A DNA stretch of 64,000 nucleotides from the NCBI RefSeq assembly GCF_008704205.1, contig NZ_VXLC01000001.1, forward strand, positions 496,001-560,000. The letters are read 5' to 3'. The notes under the pieces are model-generated. The model worked only from the letters and a program-made list of their open reading frames with translations, made no database searches and was not told the origin of the DNA. This DNA is from Nocardia colli (lineage in GTDB: Bacteria > Actinomycetota > Actinomycetes > Mycobacteriales > Mycobacteriaceae). Within the stretch, counting starts at the first letter, position 1. The number at the start of each line of letters is the position of its first letter. The translations under genes and the position numbers were made by a program. Shown here piece after piece: positions 51,443 through 59,798 of this stretch.

Positions 51443-52561
51443 TTACAGCGAGACGACCAGCCGCCAGAGCGAGGTGACTTCCGCGGCACGAGCGGCATGC
51501 AGCGGGTCGGAGGCGTCCTGCGCACGGGGATGCCGCGGCGTCGTATCGGTCTTATCGATGACGTGCAGCCCGGCTGAATCGATCATGGCGAGCAGGTCGT
51601 CCCGGGTCCGCAACCCGAGATGCTCGGCCAGATCGGACAGCACAAGCCACCCTTCACCATCCGGCTCGAGGTGATCGGCGAGCCCGGCGAGGAAACCGCG
51701 AAGCATGCCGCTGTCCTGGTCATACACGCCGTGCTCGATCGCGGACGTCGGCCGGGCTGGCAACCACGGCGGATTACAGACGACGAGGTCGGCGCGACCT
51801 TCCGGGAAGAGAGCGGGGCCGACGATGTCGACGGTTCCGGCGAGACCCAACTGGTCGATGTTCTCGCGCGCACAGACCAGCGCACGCGGACTGTCATCGG
51901 TACCGACGACCTGACCGACACCGCGCCGAGCCAGCACCGCGGCCAGCACTCCGGTCCCGGTCCCGAGGTCGAACGCGGTGCGATGCAGAGCCGGAAGCGG
52001 CGTGGCGGCGACCAGATCGACATATTCGCCGCGAATCGGCGAGAACACCCCGTAGTGCGGGTAGATAGTCGCGTCCAGCGCAGGTATCTGCACGCCCTTT
52101 TCCCGCCACTGGGCCGCGCCGAGCACACCGAGCAACTCGGTGAGCGCGATGAGCATGGGCTCGCCAGACTGTCCGTACACGTCGTCACACGCTTGGCGGA
52201 CATCGGGCGCGCGACGCAGCGCGAGCGCGTGATCACCCTCGAGCTGAACCAGCAGCTTCCCGAGCACCCGCGCACGATGATTACGCGCCCGGCGCTGCAA
52301 CCGGAACGACTCGGCCGGACTATCCCCTGGTCCAGGCGCTTTCCGATCGACCCGGCGACTCATCGCCTGAAGCAGCTGACGAGCATTGTGATAGTCACCG
52401 CGCCACAGCAGCGCCGTCCCTTCACAGGCCAGGCGATACGCGGTCTCGGCATTCATCCGGTCGTCGGCGACCATGATCCGGGTCGGCGCCGGCGTCGCGC
52501 TTTCGGAATGCCAGGGAACGGTTCGGACAGTATCGGCTTCGGTCCAGGTCATCATGGACAT
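51443..52561 (-). CDS. N-terminally extended S-adenosylmethionine methyltransferase (HemK/PrmC-like NPPW)
   Basis: 372 residues. The methyltransferase core lies in the second half: AFDLGTGTGVLAAVLARRG (motif I), LVVCNPPWLPARP (NPPY-type motif IV). That motif is typical of N6-adenine or glutamine methyltransferases such as PrmC or small rRNA methylases. The first ~190 residues are helical and of unknown role. ATG at 52561 follows ACGAGGAG at good spacing. It is separated by 209 bp from the sulfur cluster and probably not part of it. Confidence 0.82.
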   Translation of the reverse strand: MSMMTWTEADTVRTVPWHSESATPAPTRIMVADDRMNAETAYRLACEGTALLWRGDYHNARQLLQAMSRRVDRKAPGPGDSPAESFRLQRRARNHRARVLGKLLVQLEGDHALALRRAPDVRQACDDVYGQSGEPMLIALTELLGVLGAAQWREKGVQIPALDATIYPHYGVFSPIRGEYVDLVAATPLPALHRTAFDLGTGTGVLAAVLARRGVGQVVGTDDSPRALVCARENIDQLGLAGTVDIVGPALFPEGRADLVVCNPPWLPARPTSAIEHGVYDQDSGMLRGFLAGLADHLEPDGEGWLVLSDLAEHLGLRTRDDLLAMIDSAGLHVIDKTDTTPRHPRAQDASDPLHAARAAEVTSLWRLVVSL

Positions 52562-52770
52562 CGGCGACTCCTCGTGATCGAGCATGCAGGGGCACGGGGT
52601 GCACCGCGACGAGGAGTTGTAAAGGCTGGGTGTTCCTACCGCGTCGAAGTGCGCGAGGAAACGTCACCGAGAACCATGCCCAATGTCATGACCGACCCTT
52701 CCGAATAGATGCGTTCCAAGTTTCGCACACCCACCGAGAACCGCCACGACCAGGGCCGATTACCCCCGAA

Positions 52771-53286
52771 TCACCCGGCGAGCCCCCTGACCTCCACATC
52801 CAGCCGGCGGAATCGACTGCCGTGGAACACGAGTGGATCGACATCGGTGCGGGTGGCGATGCGATGGATCCGCAGGATGACGACCGCGTGGTCACCCGCG
52901 GGCACCTCCGCCTCCGGCACGCCTTCGATCCAGGCGGACGCACCCTCGATGAACACCGCCTCACCGGTCCCCCGGTGCAGTTCGGTGCCGCGGAAGCGGT
53001 CACCGTTGCGCGCACCGAGCGCCCGCGCGGCCTCCTGCTGATCGGTGCCGAGCAGGCTCAGCCCGAGATGGCCGGCGGCGGCCAGCTTGGGCCAGGTCGA
53101 GGACGAATTCTGCACGCAGAACGACACCAGCGGCGGATCCAGCGAGACCGGCACGAACGTGCTCACCGCGAGACCGTGTGGCGTGCCGTCTATTTCGGCG
53201 CACACCGCGACCACGCCACTGGGGAAATTGGCGAAGGCGCTGCGCAATCCGCTGCCGTCCGCGGGAAACTCGAAGAGCTCATGCAT
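52771..53286 (-). CDS. Flavin reductase (FMN-binding split-barrel)
   Basis: 171 residues. LRSAFANFPSGVVAVCAEIDG and TFVPVSLDPPLVSFCVQNSSSTWP are typical of HpaC/DszD-type flavin reductases; DHAVVILRIHRI near the end fits the family. Supplies reduced flavin to the monooxygenases upstream. It overlaps the FMN-reductase gene by 8 nt, the last gene of the sulfur operon in transcription order. Confidence 0.88.
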   Translation of the reverse strand: MHELFEFPADGSGLRSAFANFPSGVVAVCAEIDGTPHGLAVSTFVPVSLDPPLVSFCVQNSSSTWPKLAAAGHLGLSLLGTDQQEAARALGARNGDRFRGTELHRGTGEAVFIEGASAWIEGVPEAEVPAGDHAVVILRIHRIATRTDVDPLVFHGSRFRRLDVEVRGLAG

Positions 53287-53794
53287 GATTCGGCACCTCC
53301 GCGGTGACGGCCAGCGCCTGCGCGACGGAACGCCAGCGGTCGCTGTAGCGATCGATCACGCCGTCCTCCTGGAAGGAGCGATCCGACAGGTACAGACCGG
53401 GCAGCGCCGCAGTGGCGCCCAGCTCGACCAGGACCGGCTTGAGCAGCAGGTCCGGCGCCAGCGCGTGCACCGGTCCCGCGCCGAGCATCACCGGAACACC
53501 GAGCACACCGGCCAGTCCGGTGCCCCCGTCGAACTGCTCGAGGAACAGTTTCAACAGCCCGGTGTAGGTGGCCTTGAAGGTCGGGCTCGCGAAAACGACG
53601 AGCTCCGAATCGGATACGGTGCGCACCGCCGCGGCAACCGCCGGATCACCCCAGCCGAGCAGGGCGGCGCCGAACTCGACCAGGTCGATCACGGTGGGCT
53701 CCACCTCGGGACGCAGCCCCTTCGCGACCAGCGTGGCCGCCGTCAAGGTGCGGGAGGCGGGCTTCGGATTGCCTACTACGACCGTCACTGTCAC
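53279..53794 (-). CDS. NAD(P)H-dependent FMN reductase (SsuE/MsuE-like)
   Basis: 171 residues, flavodoxin-like: VVGNPKPASRTLTAA (phosphate loop), SPTFKATYTGLLKLFLEQF (the FMN ring contact) and a C-terminal helix. Typical of SsuE/MsuE reductases that feed FMNH2 to sulfonate and sulfone monooxygenases. GTG start at 53794. Two reductases in one cluster is consistent with several FMNH2-consuming partners. Confidence 0.9.
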   Translation of the reverse strand: MTVTVVVGNPKPASRTLTAATLVAKGLRPEVEPTVIDLVEFGAALLGWGDPAVAAAVRTVSDSELVVFASPTFKATYTGLLKLFLEQFDGGTGLAGVLGVPVMLGAGPVHALAPDLLLKPVLVELGATAALPGLYLSDRSFQEDGVIDRYSDRWRSVAQALAVTAEVPNHA

Positions 53795-53840
53795 TGTTCG
53801 TATCCTTTTCGATCACTTGCTGTTTCGACCGGCAACCCGG

Positions 53841-55118
53841 TCAGATCACGCCGTGCAACGGTGGCGCGGTACCGTGCAACAGCGCACGGCCGAGATGCTG
53901 GTATTTCCATCGGATCGGATCGTGCAGGGTATGTGTCCTCGCGTTGCGCCAGAAGTGATGCAGATTGAGCTCCGCTGCGGCACTGCGTGTTCCGCCCACT
54001 TCGAACAGCGCACTTGACACCTCGATGGCCGCTCGGTCGGCAAGCACCTTCGCCGCGGCAACCGCCAGCGATGCCCGACCGGCGGCATTCTCCTGTTCGC
54101 TGTCTTCCACTGTGCCACGCGATTCGAATCCGGCAAGCCCCTGTTCGGGGGGTTGCGAAACACCCACGGTGGCCGCGTCCACCGCGACACCGGCGGCGGT
54201 GAGCGCCGCCTCGGCGGCCGTCACCGCGACGGACAGCTCGCCGAATCGCTGAATCACCAGGGGGTCGTCGGCGGCGTCGGTGACACCGGCTTCGAACCAC
54301 GGGCGACTCGACGTGCGCACGAACTCCGTTGCCGCGCCGAGCGCGCCCCGGGCGATCCCCGCATCGATGGCCGCGTGCAGCAATTGCGCGAACGCGCCGT
54401 AGCCGGTGGGCGCTTGCACGGCAGCCGAACGACGGATCAACTGATCCCGCTCGACCAGCACCTCCTCGAACACGACGGTGCCACTGCCCGTGGTTCGCTG
54501 GCCGACGCCGTTCCAGTCGTCGATGATCTGCACGCCTGCGGAATCCGCCGGCAGATAGGCGATGTACTCCCCCGGCTCCAGCCCGCTGTTCCCGTCGAGA
54601 TCGTCCAGTCTGGTCAGCACGGCAAGCAGATTCGCGAACAGCGAACCGGTGCAATAGAACTTGCGGCCATCGACCCGGAATTGACTCCCTGCGGGCCGGA
54701 CCGTGGTGGCGATGTCGGCGATCGTCGCGCCGCCGCGCTCGGACTGCGCGTTGGCGATGCGCCCGCCGTCGAGCACCTGCGCGAAGTAACGCTTGCGCTG
54801 CTCGGCGGTGCCGGCCAGCCGCACCAGATTCACGTAAACGAAGTGACTGTGCGGAATCTGCGCGATATTCGGGTCGGCGCCGGCGAGGATGCGCACCACC
54901 TCCGCCACCGCGCTCGGCGGCAGGTCCGCGCCGCCGTACTCGGCGGGCACGGTGATGGCGAGCAGCCCGCTGGCCGCGAGCCGCTCCACCTCCGCGTGCG
55001 GCAATATCCGGTCACGGTCGCGGGCGGCCGCACCCGATGCGAACTCGGCCGCGAGATGTTCCGCGACCGAAAACGCTTGTGCGGCCGAGGTAATCCGATC
55101 GGCCGCGACCGCGGTCAT
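53841..55118 (-). CDS. ACAD-fold flavin-dependent monooxygenase, SfnC/DszC-like
   Basis: 425 residues in the acyl-CoA dehydrogenase fold but of the oxygenase subfamily: ERLAASGLLAITVPAEYGG, QIPHSHFVYVNLVRLAG, ERGGATIADIAT, KFYCTGSLFANLLAVL, and a C-terminal HHFWRNARTHTLHDPIRWK motif shared with DszC and SfnC. Consumes FMNH2 and O2 to oxidise thioether or sulfoxide sulfur. ATG overlaps the stop of the SfnG-type gene (TGATGA), so they are co-translated. Confidence 0.88.
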   Translation of the reverse strand: MTAVAADRITSAAQAFSVAEHLAAEFASGAAARDRDRILPHAEVERLAASGLLAITVPAEYGGADLPPSAVAEVVRILAGADPNIAQIPHSHFVYVNLVRLAGTAEQRKRYFAQVLDGGRIANAQSERGGATIADIATTVRPAGSQFRVDGRKFYCTGSLFANLLAVLTRLDDLDGNSGLEPGEYIAYLPADSAGVQIIDDWNGVGQRTTGSGTVVFEEVLVERDQLIRRSAAVQAPTGYGAFAQLLHAAIDAGIARGALGAATEFVRTSSRPWFEAGVTDAADDPLVIQRFGELSVAVTAAEAALTAAGVAVDAATVGVSQPPEQGLAGFESRGTVEDSEQENAAGRASLAVAAAKVLADRAAIEVSSALFEVGGTRSAAAELNLHHFWRNARTHTLHDPIRWKYQHLGRALLHGTAPPLHGVI

Positions 55119-56233
55119 CAGCCGACCGCCGCGACCGGCCGCCGCGCGGCCTCCAGTTCCCGAACCAGCGGAAGCACTTTCGCACCGAAGTACTCGACCT
55201 CCTCCTGAAAGTGCAGGAAGCCACCGAGAATCAGGTCGACGCCGAGCTGCCGGTAGGCGACGATCCGCTCGGCGACCTGCTCCGGCGTGCCGATCAGCTT
55301 GGTGCGGAACCCGTCGTTGTACTGCACGAGATCCTCGAACGAGGAGTCCGCCCACATGCCCTTGCGGTCCTTGGTGGACGCCCCGGCCTGCTGCACCGCG
55401 TCCCGGAACCCTTCCACCGCAGGCTTGTTCGCCTTGTCGACGATCTCGCGCAGGGTGTCCTTGGCTTCCTTCTCGGTGTCGCGGGCGATGATGAAGCCGT
55501 TCAGTCCGAACTTCACCTCGCGCTGGTTGGCCCTGGCAATCTCGCGCAGGTCGTCGAGCTGCTCGGTGACGCCGTCGAAGTCCTTGCCGTTGGAGAAGTA
55601 CCAGTCGGCGTAGCGGCCGCCGTTGCGCCGGGCCGCGGTCGAGTTACCGCCTTGGAACAGTTCGGGATTCGGGCGCTCGGGGGTGTTGAGCGGCTTGGGC
55701 TTCAGGGTGAAGTCGCGGATCCGGTAGAAGTCGCCGCCGTAGTTGACGTCGTCCTCGGTCCAGATCTTGCGGATCACCTCGAGGAATTCGGCGCTGCGCC
55801 GGTACCGTTCGTCGTGCTCGAGCCACGGCTCGCCGAGCGCGGTGAATTCGCCCGCGAACCAACCGGATACAACGTTGATGGCGAAGCGCCCGTTGGAGAG
55901 GTGATCGGCGGTGGCGCCGAACTTCGCCAGCACCGCCGGATGCCAGAGACCAGGGTGGATGGCCGCGATCACCTTCAGCCGCTCGGTCGCGCCGAGCAGC
56001 GCGAGGCTGAACGAGGTCGACTCGTGCTGGAACTCGGCGCCGTAGGAGGCGGTGTAGCGTACCTGGGACAACGCGTAGTCGAAGCCGTTGTTCTCCGCGG
56101 TCTGCGCCAGTTTCTTGTTGTACTCGAAATCCCAGCCGGTGCGCTGTTCGATATCGCTGGTGACCAGTCCCCCGCTGACATTGGGCACCCAGTAGGCGAA
56201 TTTGATCTCTTCGGCAATCTGCTCCGTGGTCAT
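55118..56233 (-). CDS. sfnG: Dimethylsulfone monooxygenase, SfnG-type (LLM superfamily)
   Basis: 371 residues, TIM-barrel luciferase-like monooxygenase: FAYWVPNVSGGLVTSDIEQRT, ALSQVRYTASYG, NGRFAINVVSGWF, and C-terminal GVDLILGGFLHFQEEVEYFG. These match SfnG, which with FMNH2 oxidises dimethylsulfone to methanesulfinate and formaldehyde. The ATG at 56233 is preferred because TGGAG lies 6 nt upstream; ATG 56245 is an alternative. Transcribed together with the SfnC-like and both reductase genes. Confidence 0.9.
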   Translation of the reverse strand: MTTEQIAEEIKFAYWVPNVSGGLVTSDIEQRTGWDFEYNKKLAQTAENNGFDYALSQVRYTASYGAEFQHESTSFSLALLGATERLKVIAAIHPGLWHPAVLAKFGATADHLSNGRFAINVVSGWFAGEFTALGEPWLEHDERYRRSAEFLEVIRKIWTEDDVNYGGDFYRIRDFTLKPKPLNTPERPNPELFQGGNSTAARRNGGRYADWYFSNGKDFDGVTEQLDDLREIARANQREVKFGLNGFIIARDTEKEAKDTLREIVDKANKPAVEGFRDAVQQAGASTKDRKGMWADSSFEDLVQYNDGFRTKLIGTPEQVAERIVAYRQLGVDLILGGFLHFQEEVEYFGAKVLPLVRELEAARRPVAAVG

Positions 56234-56352
56234 TGTGTGCTCCATGGGGTCGGGGGTAGCCGTCGATCTCCTCCCACTCCAGCACCGCGACCCGACCGGC
56301 ACGAGGGTTTGAATCTGTGCGATCGGATCGCGGTACCGGGAATGTTCGGGTC

Positions 56353-57738
56353 TCAGGCGTGGGTGAGGGTGTTCGCGAAGGTGGATCGGTCGAACTTGCC
56401 TGCGGGTGCGAAGCGGCCGAGCAGTGCCTCCGCGTCTTCGCCGGTGACGCTGGTGATGAAGGCGTTGGCCGCCGCCACCGAGTCGACCGCGAGGAACGGC
56501 TGCGGGTGGTGCAGCAGGCCGACCAGGGCGGCGGCGAACTTCGGCTCGACGGCCGCGGCCGCGAACAGCGTGTTGCCGATGTCGGCCAGCTCGGGGTCGC
56601 CGAGGAACAGCCGGGTCACCTTGTTGGCGGCATCGCCGCGCACCGCGAGGAAGCCCGCGTACTGCTCGCTGAGCCACGCCTCGTCGAACCGGCCGTCGTG
56701 CACGGCCGCGGCCGCGACGAGCCGCTGCGCCTGGATCAACCCGCTCTGCGCGCCCTGACCCGCGATCGGGTCGTAGGCGGCCGAGGTGTCGCCGAGCGAG
56801 GCCACCACGTGACCGCCCGCGGTCCGACCGACACCGGCCCGGACCACCGGCCGCACCGCGCCCTTCAACCAGGAGTGCGGGTCGTCGGCGATCACCTGGG
56901 TGGCCAGCACCTCGGGCAGATCCCAGTCGATGAAGTCGCGGTAGAGGTCCTGCACGATCCGGTGCGCGGATTCGGCGGAATCCGCTGCGGCGAAACGGGT
57001 TTCCCATTCGCTGCCCGGCCGGGCCCAGCCGAGGAACGCCCAGCTCGGGCCCGCGTCCTTGTGCAGGTACGGACCCCACCACGCCTCGCCCTGCTCGGCG
57101 AAGATGGAGAAGCCGCTGTGCCCGCCGCCCGCCGGGCTGCGATGCGCGAAAAAGTCCTTGTCGTAACCGATTCCGGTCACCGTGACGGTGAGCAGCGAAC
57201 GCTGCGGCGCGTCGTACGGGGTGCGCGTCTCGTCGATCGGGAACAGGTCCGAAAGTCCGCCGCGGCCGGTGGCGACCAGCGTGAGGTCGTTGGCGGCGGC
57301 GATCGGGTCGAGGGATTCCGGGGTCACCGGCTCGACCACGAACCGGCCACCGCGTTCCAGGAAAGCGGTGAGCCGTTCATCGGCCTTCAAGCGGGTGTCG
57401 ACGGCGATACCGACGTAGCCGTCGAAATTGCCGTCGAATTGGATCAATTCGGCGCGATCCGGTCCGGCGATGCGGACGCTGAGTCCGGAGTGCCGTGGCG
57501 CCCGCGCGGTGTAGGTGTCCAGTCCGAGCGCGGATTCGGCCTGCTGGGTGATGCCGAATTCGAGCGCGGTGCCGGTGGCGGGCACGTCGTCGCGCAGTGC
57601 GCGTTGATCGCGATCGCTGTAGAGGGTGACGTCGAATCCGGCGTCGAGCAAGCCTAGTGCCGCAGTGACGCCGGTTTGGCCGGCCCCGATTACCGCGGCC
57701 GAACGGGTGGAACGGGGAACGGAATTCTGCGTTGTCAT
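56353..57738 (-). CDS. StyA-like FAD monooxygenase
   Basis: 461 residues. FAD motif GAGQTGVTAALGLLDAGF at the N-terminus and C-terminal ASLGDTSAAYDPIAGQGAQSG. The pattern (FFAHRSPAGGGHSGFSIFAEQ, ending GRFAPAGKFDR) resembles styrene monooxygenase oxygenase subunit StyA, an enzyme using reduced FAD from a separate reductase. In this cluster it may oxidise sulfide or a carbon side chain. The gap to the next gene (119 bp) may have its own promoter. Confidence 0.82.
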   Translation of the reverse strand: MTTQNSVPRSTRSAAVIGAGQTGVTAALGLLDAGFDVTLYSDRDQRALRDDVPATGTALEFGITQQAESALGLDTYTARAPRHSGLSVRIAGPDRAELIQFDGNFDGYVGIAVDTRLKADERLTAFLERGGRFVVEPVTPESLDPIAAANDLTLVATGRGGLSDLFPIDETRTPYDAPQRSLLTVTVTGIGYDKDFFAHRSPAGGGHSGFSIFAEQGEAWWGPYLHKDAGPSWAFLGWARPGSEWETRFAAADSAESAHRIVQDLYRDFIDWDLPEVLATQVIADDPHSWLKGAVRPVVRAGVGRTAGGHVVASLGDTSAAYDPIAGQGAQSGLIQAQRLVAAAAVHDGRFDEAWLSEQYAGFLAVRGDAANKVTRLFLGDPELADIGNTLFAAAAVEPKFAAALVGLLHHPQPFLAVDSVAAANAFITSVTGEDAEALLGRFAPAGKFDRSTFANTLTHA

Positions 57739-57836
57739 GTTCGGATCATCCGGGCTGTGACGTGGCCCTCGTGAGTGTTGCGATCAGCGAGAATCAATGA
57801 GCAGACAGAAGTTTTCCCTGGCGTACCATTCGGGCC

Positions 57837-58325
57837 ATGTCGTTCACCGTTGCCGATCTGACCGGAGACCGGACCGAGCAATACCAGCAGCTCGTCGCGC
57901 AGGCGGAGGCGCTGGTCACGGGCGAGCACGACCGCGTCGCCAACGCCGCCAACCTGTCGTCGCTGGTATTCCACGCGCTGCCCGAACTGAATTGGGTCGG
58001 GTTCTATTTCTATGACGGAAACGAGCTCGTCGTCGGGCCGTTCCAGGGTCAGCCGGCGTGCGTTCGTATCGCCATCGGGAAAGGCGTCTGCGGGACCGCG
58101 GCACAGACCAGGGAAACCCAACTGGTGCCCGATGTGCACGCGTTTCCCGGGCATATCGCGTGTGACGCGCAGACGCGTTCGGAAGTGGTTATTCCGCTGG
58201 TGCACAATGGCGAACTCGTCGGCGTCTTCGATCTCGACAGTCCGAAGCCGGATCGGTTCGATGACATCGACCGGGCGGGACTGGAATCCGTCGCGCGGGC
58301 TTTCCTCGCGGCGCTCCCTTCGTGA
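57837..58325 (+). CDS. msrC: GAF-domain free methionine-(R)-sulfoxide reductase (fRMsr)
   Basis: 162 residues, a single GAF domain with three cysteines of the fRMsr family: Cys in PACVRIAIGKGVCG (two) and in HIACDAQTRSE. It reduces free methionine R-sulfoxide, with a thioredoxin-type recycling. Oriented against the sulfur operon and flanked by a perfect convergent hairpin at its 3' end. TACCAT 7 nt before ATG 57837 suggests a leaderless mRNA. Its location suggests a role in sulfur recycling or repair during oxygenase activity. Confidence 0.9.
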   Translation: MSFTVADLTGDRTEQYQQLVAQAEALVTGEHDRVANAANLSSLVFHALPELNWVGFYFYDGNELVVGPFQGQPACVRIAIGKGVCGTAAQTRETQLVPDVHAFPGHIACDAQTRSEVVIPLVHNGELVGVFDLDSPKPDRFDDIDRAGLESVARAFLAALPS

Positions 58326-58327
58326 TG

Positions 58328-58357
58328 TTCCGGCGAGCACCGAAGTGCTCGCCGGAA
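58328..58357. terminator. Perfect bidirectional hairpin between convergent fRMsr and oxygenase genes
   Basis: 13-bp arms (58328-58340 and 58345-58357) with a cgaa tetraloop. Lies 2 nt after one stop and 4 nt before the other. Confidence 0.88.
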
Positions 58358-58361
58358 ACAG

Positions 58362-59798
58362 CTAGGCACTCGGTGTAGCGACCTGCGCCCCTGGGCGCGA
58401 GACCTCGTCGGGAAGTGCGGTGGATCCGGGTGCGCCGATGCGGTAGCGGGCACCGCGATGCTCGTCGGGTAGCCGATCGCCCGCTTCGAACAGTGCGTTG
58501 CGCAGCGTGCCGGGGACGTAGTCGGTGGCATAGGCGCCACGTTCGGTCAGCACCGGAACAACGTGCCGCACAACATCTTCGAACGAGCCGGGCGTGATGG
58601 CGTAGGCCAGGTTGAAGCCGTCCAAGTCGGTGTCCTCGACCCACTCCTGGAGCCGGTCCGCGACGGTGGCGCCCGATCCGACGAACACCGGGCCCATCCC
58701 GCCGATACCCGCCCACCGGCCGATATCGCGCACCGTCCACTCGCGGCCGTCGTCGTCGAACTCCTGGAAGGCGGCGACCGCGGACTGAATGGCGTTGCTC
58801 TCCACCTGCCCGATCGGGTCGTCCAGGTCGTAGCCGGACAGGTCGATCCCCATCCAGCCGGACATGAACACCAGGCCGCCCTCGATGCTGGCGTAGGACA
58901 GGTACTCCTCGTGCTTGCGCTGTGCCGCCTCGTCGGTGGCGTCGGTGATGATGGTGGCCAGGGCGTAGATCCGGGCGGAGTACGGGTCCCGACCGGCCTC
59001 CCGTAGCGACCCGCGAATTCGGGAAACCGTCTGGGCGAGAAGTCGTTTCGACGGCGCGGCGATGAAGATGGCCTCGGCGTTCTCCGCGGCGAACCGGACG
59101 CCGCGGGTCGAGGCGCCCGCCTGATAGATCACCGGCGTGCGCTGCGGCGACGGCTCCGAGAGGTGGATGCCGGGCACGGTGAAGTGCTTGCCCTGATGGC
59201 CGATGTGGTGCACCTTCGCCGGGTCGACATAGACGCCGGCGGTGGCGTCGCGGACCACCGCGTCGTCCTCCCAGGAGCCTTCCCACAGCTTGTACAGGAC
59301 CTCCAGGTATTCGTCGGCCTGGTTGTAGCGCTCGTCGTGGTCGAGCTGGTCGTCCGCGCCGAAATTCCTTGCCGCCGAGGGCAAGTAGCCGGTGACCACG
59401 TTCCAGCCGATGCGGCCGTTGGTGAGGTGGTCGAGGGTGGAGAGCCGGCGGGCGAACGGGAACGGATGCTCGAAACCGGTGCCGGTGGTGATGCCGAACC
59501 CGAGGTGTTCGGTGACCGCGGCCATGGCCGAGACGAGCAGCAGCGGATCGGCCACCGGGATCTGCGCGCCCTGCCGCAGCGCGGCGATGTCGGTGCCGCC
59601 GTAGACGTCGTAGGTGCCGAGCACGTCGGCGATGAAGATGCCGTCGAACCGGCCCTGCTCCAACAGTTTCGCCAGTTCGGTCCAGTAGCCCAGCTCCTTG
59701 TACCGGTGCGACTGGTCGTCCGGATGCCGCCACAGTCCCGGTGATTGATGGGCGACGCAGTTCATGTCGAAGGCGTTGAACCGGATTCGGCGGGTCAC
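58362..59798 (-). CDS. NtaA/SnaA/DszA-family FMN monooxygenase
   Basis: 478 residues, long LLM-superfamily enzyme. MNCVAHQSPGLWRHPDD, DGIFIADVLGTYDVYGG, TTGTGFEHPFPFARRLSTLDH and NGRIGWNVVTGYL are the family hallmarks. Needs FMNH2; relatives open dibenzothiophene sulfone (DszA) or degrade nitrilotriacetate (NtaA). GTG start at 59798 overlaps the stop of the DszC-like gene (GTGA), so these two are coupled like dszC and dszA in function. Confidence 0.9.
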   Translation of the reverse strand: MTRRIRFNAFDMNCVAHQSPGLWRHPDDQSHRYKELGYWTELAKLLEQGRFDGIFIADVLGTYDVYGGTDIAALRQGAQIPVADPLLLVSAMAAVTEHLGFGITTGTGFEHPFPFARRLSTLDHLTNGRIGWNVVTGYLPSAARNFGADDQLDHDERYNQADEYLEVLYKLWEGSWEDDAVVRDATAGVYVDPAKVHHIGHQGKHFTVPGIHLSEPSPQRTPVIYQAGASTRGVRFAAENAEAIFIAAPSKRLLAQTVSRIRGSLREAGRDPYSARIYALATIITDATDEAAQRKHEEYLSYASIEGGLVFMSGWMGIDLSGYDLDDPIGQVESNAIQSAVAAFQEFDDDGREWTVRDIGRWAGIGGMGPVFVGSGATVADRLQEWVEDTDLDGFNLAYAITPGSFEDVVRHVVPVLTERGAYATDYVPGTLRNALFEAGDRLPDEHRGARYRIGAPGSTALPDEVSRPGAQVATPSA

